This document shows positions 59,616-64,000 of a stretch of DNA of 64,000 nt, one piece after another. The stretch spans positions 119,672,270-119,736,269 of the forward strand of contig CM076995.1 of the NCBI GenBank assembly GCA_039090855.1. The letters run 5' to 3'. Source of the stretch: Macrothele yani (lineage: Eukaryota; Arthropoda; Arachnida; Araneae; Macrothelidae). The notes under the pieces are model-generated. The model was not told the origin of the DNA and made no database searches. It was given only the letters and a program-made list of their open reading frames with translations. Each line of letters begins with the position of its first letter. Position 1 is the stretch's first letter. A program made the position numbers and the translations under genes.

Positions 59616-60236
59616 TACAATGATCAAATTATGATGTGGATGATGGGTTTCAGAGCGGCCGGAAGTCATGCTCTGAAAGGTATCTGTGCTCTTTTTGAAA
59701 AGGCTGCGATTATAAGAAAAGCTAAGATTAAAATAGGGAAGAAGTTAGATAAGAGGAGGTCTCACGTTCCAAGGAACGTTAAAATACCGACGGATAAGAT
59801 TATGGTGATGTCACCAACGCAACTGGACAAAATAGTTAAGGCACGAGATTCTCTGGATTTGAAGTTTTGGTAGTAAATGACGAGTACATATGAAGAAAGT
59901 CCTAGCCCGTCTCATCCCAGTATAGTGAAAAATAAGTTTCTTCTGAAGATTAAAGTTACTATAGAAGAGATGAAGATAAGTAGAATAAAGGAAAATCGGG
60001 AGTGTTCTTTTAAGGGTATATATTCATAGCTGTACAAAATTACAGCAGAAGAAATGAACAGAACAACAGATGAAAATAACAGAGAAATTCAATCTACAAT
60101 AAGACTTAAATTTAGTTCTACAGAGGAAAAAGACAAGATGGGAAAGTATAATGAAATAGCCGTATTTAAATAAAAGAAGATAGAGGATAAAAATAAAAGG
60201 ATTAATGCCAAAAAGGATATGGTCTTGGCTAGGTTA
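59616..60236 (-). pseudogene. nad5: nad5 fragment (NUMT)
   Basis: On the minus strand with the invertebrate mitochondrial code: LNLSLIVDWISLLFSSVVLF, then LYSYEYMPL, FFTILGWDGLGLSSYVLVIY, YQNFKSSESRALTILS and KSAQIPFSAWLPAAM. This is the N-terminal half of NADH dehydrogenase subunit 5, a complex I membrane subunit. It stops being recognisable after WLPAAM, so more than half the gene is missing. Confidence 0.9.
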
Positions 60237-60287
60237 ATAATAGGAAGTTTTAAACTCCACAAGTTTATGTTTTTATTAAACTAATTA
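60230..60287 (-). pseudogene. trnH: Mitochondrial trnH(GTG) copy (NUMT)
   Basis: Between nad5 and nad4 the minus strand has the anticodon arm aaac-ttgtgga-gttt, with GTG for His, preceded by a D-arm-like ttagtttaataaa. Position and anticodon agree with the arthropod ground plan. Confidence 0.75.
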
Positions 60288-61555
60288 AGAAAACACAGAT
60301 GATGTCTGGTTTCATTGAGATTAAAATAAGGGGGAGAACGTGGGCTGAGAGGCTAAGGAAGGACTTAGGAGAAGTCGGGTGGAGAGGTTTGGTTGGCGAG
60401 CTGAGATTGTGAGAGATATTAGAATAAAGTATGACCGCAAAGGCTGCGGTGGTAATACACGCCACAAAGATGGGTGCAGTTATGAAAATATCGAGTTGGC
60501 ACACTCTTGAGAAAATAACTGTTTCTCTAATTATATTGATTGAGGGAAGGGGTGGGGTGGAGATATTGGTGGCAGTAAAAATAAATCATCAGAAAGTTAA
60601 ATTAGGAAGGGTAGATAAAATCCTCCTACATATTAAGATGTTGTGGGAGTGAGTTTGATTATAAATAATGGTTACTAAAAAGAATAGAGCAGATGATGTA
60701 AGTCCGTGGGCAAACATTATGAGAATAGCAGCATAAAAGCCGGAGGGTTTAAATGATATAACCGCGGCTAGGACTAGTCCTATGTGTGTGACGGAGGATG
60801 AGTATGCAATTAAGGCTTTTATGTCTTTTTGTCGGGTGCAATTAAGTCTGGTAAAAAATGCTCCTGAAATTCTAATTGAGATGAGAAGGTTTTTGATTAA
60901 AATAGATAAAGAGGAGAGGGTGTGAACAACTCGTATTAGACCGTAACCTCCTAGTTTAAGAACTGCAGCTAAGATTATTCTTCCTTCATGAGGGGCTTCT
61001 ACGTGTGCTTTAGGTAGTCATAGGTGGGAAAAAGATGGGAAGTTTAATTAAAAATGCTATTATGGAAAAGAAGGGTAAGTTAATAGGATGTGGGTTAGAA
61101 ATAGAATATCTAAAGGAATAAGTTAGATAGAAAAAGAGAAATGATAGGAGAAGTGGCAGGGAACCAAAAATAGTGTATAAAAGGAGATAGATACCAGCTT
61201 GCAAGCGTTCTGGGGAAGTCTCATTTGTAGTAATTAAGAAGAGGGTAGGGATAAGAACTACTTCAAAAAACATGTAAAAAAGTAAAGTGCTTCTTGCAAG
61301 AAACAAAATAACTACAAAGTAGTACAATGATTCTTATAAGAAGAGAAATTTTATTGAAATTAAAAGATGAAAGGGTAATTAGGTGAAATGATAAAAGGGT
61401 TAGAGTACTACTGCAAAGGCTAATGTGTCTGAAAAGAATAAAAAGTTGTATGAAGATGAATGGGTTGAGTGGGGGTAAACCAGAATTCATATGAAAATTA
61501 AGATAGAAGAAAATGGAAGATTTTGTTTTAGACAGGGGTTTACCCCCACTCAAAC
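60286..61555 (-). pseudogene. nad4: nad4 (NUMT), nearly full length, frameshifted
   Basis: Minus-strand pieces in order are NSGLPPLNPF, FFEVVLIPTLFLITTNETSP, ERLQAGIYLLLYTIFGSLPL, then EGRIILAAVLKLGGYGLIRV and DIKALIAYSSSVTHIGLVLA, SALFFLVTIIYN, and the C-terminus LPLILISMKPDIICVF. All are NADH dehydrogenase subunit 4 landmarks. Frameshifts lie in the N-terminal third and near 61010-61030, so no mitochondrial protein could be made. Confidence 0.92.
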
Positions 61556-61850
61556 TATGATTGGCGAAATTACAGCCATCAAAGTTAAGAAGATTTAAAT
61601 GAATTGACGAAGAGTGAAATACCAGAAAAATTGCAACAAGAAATCTAAGTCATATTGATCTCCCTCTTACAATGATTGTAAAGAAAAAGAAGAATAAAAA
61701 TAGAATTGGAAGGAGCTGATAAAGAAACAAAGGCTATTAGGTAGGATAACAGAAAACTCCAGGCTAATAAGTATTATAATAATGTCAGCCTGTCGTCATA
61801 TTATTCTAATAAAGCTGACTATTACTGTGAATTTAATAAAAATTATAGAA
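61556..61850 (-). pseudogene. nad4L: nad4L (NUMT)
   Basis: Upstream of nad4 on the same strand, MIFIKFTVMVSFISMMWRQA, then DIIMMLISLEFSVM, matches the start and the conserved L-x-S-L-E-F segment of NADH dehydrogenase subunit 4L. Frame is lost after about 50 codons. Confidence 0.7.
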
Positions 61851-61905
61851 ATTCCTGCGTCCAAAGCGGGTGCTTATTAAACTATTACGAAGATTGACAA
61901 TGGTG
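61845..61905 (-). pseudogene. trnP: Mitochondrial trnP(TGG) copy (NUMT)
   Basis: The minus strand has a cccgc-tttggac-gcagg arm, with anticodon TGG for Pro and one mismatch in the stem. A tagtttaataa D-arm precedes it. It lies between nad4L and nad6 on the minus strand as in the arthropod ground plan. trnT, expected next to it on the plus strand, was not found. Confidence 0.65.
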
Positions 61906-62334
61906 ATTGATTTTTTTTTTTTTTTTTTTGTCTAGGAGTTTTAGGGCGTCTCAGCCAATAAGAATAGTCCTGTTAATAGTGTTAATTACATTAGGGTTTA
62001 TACTCCTCATTTATATTCATTTAATGAGAATATGGTTTGGATATCTACTAATATTAGTAATTTTAAGCAGCATTATAGTGGTTTTTTCTTATATGGCTAG
62101 AATAGCCCCTAATGAAAGGTTTGAGTTATGGTGGGTTATGGTGGTATTGGCTGTAGTAGGTGGTCTAACTCTTTTCGTCTTACGTGATTGTTTAGACTTT
62201 CCTTGTACATCAACTGGTTTTGTGGGAGGGGTGTTTTTTGTTAATGAATTTAATAATATTAGTAATTTTATAAAGCGTTACAGTGATGTCTGTCTGGGTG
62301 AGAGATTGATGGGCAGGTCCTGCCCGGGTGCAAT
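61905..62334 (+). pseudogene. nad6: nad6 (NUMT)
   Basis: The reading gives RIVLLIVLITLGFILLIYIH, then WFGYLLILVILSSIIVVFSY and MARIAPNERFELWWVMVVLA. The Y-M-x-x-I-A-P-N-E segment (AGA read as Ser) is the nad6 landmark. A T run of about 18 bp replaces the start. The frame is open over most of its length. Confidence 0.85.
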
Positions 62335-62847
62335 TTGACGAAAAATATTTGTACGAAAGATATTCTTATTAGTACAGTAAGAGGAATATTAGTAGATCTT
62401 CCTTGTCCTGGGAGCCTAAGCTATATATGGGAATTTTGGGTCGTTATTAGGATTATTTTTGGGATTTCAGCTTGGGACTGGCCTGTTTCTTGCTATACAT
62501 TTTTCTGGGGATATAAGATTATCTTTTTTAGCAGTTATTCATATTATGCGGGATGTAAACAGTGGGTGGTTGATTCGAGTTGTTCATTCTAATGGTGCTA
62601 TAATGTTGTTGTTTTTCTTTTGTATATTCACATGGGGCGGGGTATATACTACGGGTCTTATTGGTTAAAAAATGTTTGGATGAGAAGAGTAACTATTTTT
62701 TTTTTGTTGTGTATAGCCACCGCTTTTTTAGGGTATGTCTTACCCTGAGGTCAAATATCTTTTTGAGCTGCAACATTTATTACTAATTTATTGTCAGCGG
62801 TACCCTATGTAGGCAAAATAATAGTGGAGTGGATATGGGGACATAAC
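62335..62847 (+). pseudogene. cob: cob (cytochrome b) 5' part (NUMT)
   Basis: [13 protein letters not shown] matches the N-terminal L-V-D-L-P-x-P, then in another frame [37 protein letters not shown] and GAIMLLFF. Further on is GRGVYYGSYW-type sequence, a T run, GYVLPWGQMSF and NLLSAVPYVGK. Haem-ligand histidines of helix B are present (IHFSGDI, VVHSNGA). Several frameshifts. It ends at VEWIWGHN, about 40% into the gene, at the right junction of the NUMT. Confidence 0.9.
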
Positions 62848-62856
62848 TAACCCCCG

Positions 62857-63342
62857 GTTGTCAGCATCAGTGTTTTGTATTCCACTACAGATGAATACCA
62901 GGCAGAGGAAAAGACCTTGAAGAGTAGGTTTGAAGCAGCAACAACAATAAAGGGTACTCAACAATTTCACAGTTACAGTCCTGTGAATAAGACTAGAGTT
63001 TTAGTGAAAAGCTACTCATTTTCAGAGGAATCAAGTGTAGAAATAGTTTCAGCTGCTGACACTGATGATCTGGACATTAACAACATTGTTGGCTTTGTTA
63101 CATGTCAATACTCAAACAAGCGGTGGTTAGATTGTGTGTTAAGAATAGAAGGAGATGAAGTAAAAATAAGTTTTTTGGAACCACATGACACTTATCCATC
63201 TTTCAAATACCCACAATTTACTGACATACTAGTTGTGCATAAAAGTGAGGTTTTAACAAAAGTTGATCCTACAACAGCTACAGGAAGAGTTTATCGACTT
63301 ACAGACTCAGAAACCAAAAAGGCAAACAAGAAATTATTTTAA
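62857..63342 (+). pseudogene. C-terminal part of a transposon-like gene of unknown function
   Basis: About 155 open codons: STTDEYQAEEKTLKSRFEAA, then NIVGFVTCQYSNKRWLDCVL, VKISFLEPHDTYPSFKYPQF, VLTKVDPTTATGRVYRLTDS, stop at 63340-63342. The F-V-x-x-x-Y-x-x-x-W-x-x-x-V-L segment followed by F-x-x-P-H resembles a small SH3/Tudor-like beta barrel seen at the C-terminus of repetitive arthropod proteins. A good splice acceptor (tattccactacag) stands at 62880-62892. It probably belongs with the fragment at 59211-59387. Function not known. Confidence 0.5.
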
Positions 63343-63760
63343 TTAACACAGCAATCGGACATCACCAAATTGGCAGTAATAACTGTTTCACACATGAATT
63401 AAATCCCATCAGAAAACTTGAAATTTTTTCTATCTAACCTATTCCGTGCAGATATTGCTGTAAACAGAATCATGAGCTTATGTCCTCCAGTCGCAGACTT
63501 GTGCGTTAAGAAAAATTTTAAATTATATGAAAAACATCTTGCAACATAAACACTCTCCAACAAAAAAAAAAAAAAAAAAAATTCAAATCGGACTCTTAGA
63601 AGTAGAGATATCGACAAATATAACATATGCATTTATGGTTTAAAATTCAGGCTTCACGCAGCAATAACACATAAACATATAAAACGAGCGAAACACAGTC
63701 ACGTACAGTAAAAGGTTCGTTTAGCGGTAGCTTTCGGTCATCCTACGACCTTAATCACCA
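63343..63760. other. No gene seen; probable PLE terminal region on the right
   Basis: AT-rich with an A run at 63561-63580. Its right part probably belongs to the terminal sequence of the PLE that follows on the minus strand. Confidence 0.4.
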
Positions 63761-64000
63761 GCGATCGACTGGATGGGCTGGTTGCCAGAACTACAATTTG
63801 AAGTTGGGGTGCTGAAAATGTTGCCAGATTTTAGAAGAGAGATCCAAATAAATGGAATTTGGTGAGGGGTCTCTGAATTGCAGTTTTTTGGTGAAGAAAA
63901 TTTCAATGCTCTCTTGGAAACGCAGAGATCCCTTGTTGATGAAAGGGGCAACTTTTTTGGTTTCTTTCCAAATGGGAACTGCAGAGGTGTCTTCAAGGGT
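63761..64000 (-). pseudogene. PLE C-terminal copy D, cut by the window edge
   Basis: The minus strand reads EDTSAVPIWKETKKVAPFIN, then KGSLRFQESIEIFFTKKLQF and PNSIYLDLSSKIWQHF. It parallels SAIPRWNEAKRISSFHNRFA and the following residues of PLE copies A and B. The rest of the element lies beyond position 64000. At least three PLE lineages are therefore present in the window. Confidence 0.8.

Larger units (their letters stand above)
59443..62847. other. NUMT: nuclear copy of mitochondrial DNA, about 3.4 kb
   Basis: Mitochondrial genes occur in the order nad5(-), trnH(-), nad4(-), nad4L(-), trnP(-), nad6(+), cob(+). This is the ancestral arthropod arrangement except that trnT was not found. 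TGA reads as Trp, ATA as Met and AGA as Ser at conserved positions. Frameshifts in nad4, nad4L and cob, homopolymer runs inside cob, truncation of nad5 and cob, and a duplicated cob segment show it is not functional mitochondrial DNA. It lies between two parts of a transposon-like gene. The left limit is uncertain (59443-59488). Confidence 0.93.

Noticed and set aside
59332..59873. Two plus-strand ORFs (77 and 80 codons) as a nuclear gene
   Set aside because: The second is antisense to nad5 read with the mitochondrial code, and the first runs through the duplicated cob piece.
59443..62847. True mitochondrial contig or functional mitochondrial genes
   Set aside because: Frameshifts, truncations, a duplicated cob piece and nuclear repeats on both sides show a nuclear copy.

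Overview
This is nuclear DNA from an invertebrate animal, most likely an arthropod. No bacterial, archaeal or plant gene organisation is present. Three things point to arthropods. Mobile-element families typical of animals fill the window: Tc1/mariner, pogo/Tigger, P element, hAT, BEL/Pao, RTE and Penelope-like elements. tRNA-derived SINEs are abundant. A 3.4-kb nuclear copy of mitochondrial DNA (NUMT) near the right end reads with the invertebrate mitochondrial code and keeps the ancestral arthropod order nad5(-) trnH(-) nad4(-) nad4L(-) trnP(-) nad6(+) cob(+). A chelicerate is possible from the mix of elements, but the sequence alone does not settle the taxon.

Layout. 0-8.6 kb holds a decayed Tc1 copy split by a SINE, a Tigger copy interrupted by a P-element-like transposon with a THAP domain, and an inverted pair of a second SINE-like family. 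8.6-15.04 kb is a structurally complete BEL/Pao LTR retrotransposon with a 5-bp target-site duplication and a SINE inside. 15.5-25.3 kb has a ZMYM1-like hAT transposase, two Tc1 copies, several SINEs and a tandem array of about 145-bp units. 27.2-29.3 kb is a mariner-superfamily element carrying a 790-bp non-autonomous transposon. 31.3-37.7 kb is a Penelope-like (PLE) cluster in both orientations, with inverted terminal repeats flanking an RTE LINE. 39.2-46.3 kb holds a TTAA-flanked foldback element, a mariner, a Tigger remnant and two Tc1 copies. 47.4-48.2 kb is the only convincing host-type gene, a C2H2 zinc-finger exon on the minus strand. 50.7-56.6 kb holds a mariner, a truncated RTE, another mariner remnant and the best preserved Tc1 element. 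58-64 kb holds a minisatellite, a BED-finger fragment, the NUMT sitting inside a broken transposon-like gene, and the edge of another PLE.

How it fits together. There is no pathway or operon. The window is gene-poor sequence built by repeated nested insertion. At many sites the target-site duplications and interrupted reading frames give the order of insertion directly. Nearly all transposase and reverse transcriptase genes are broken. The long unbroken frames are the 576-codon RTE reverse transcriptase and the 260-codon zinc-finger exon. No clearly new defence or metabolic system was found. The most interesting items are the NUMT-in-transposon nest, the PLE inverted-repeat structure with hammerhead-like motifs, the zinc-finger array with nearly uniform recognition residues, and the nested P-in-Tigger insertion.
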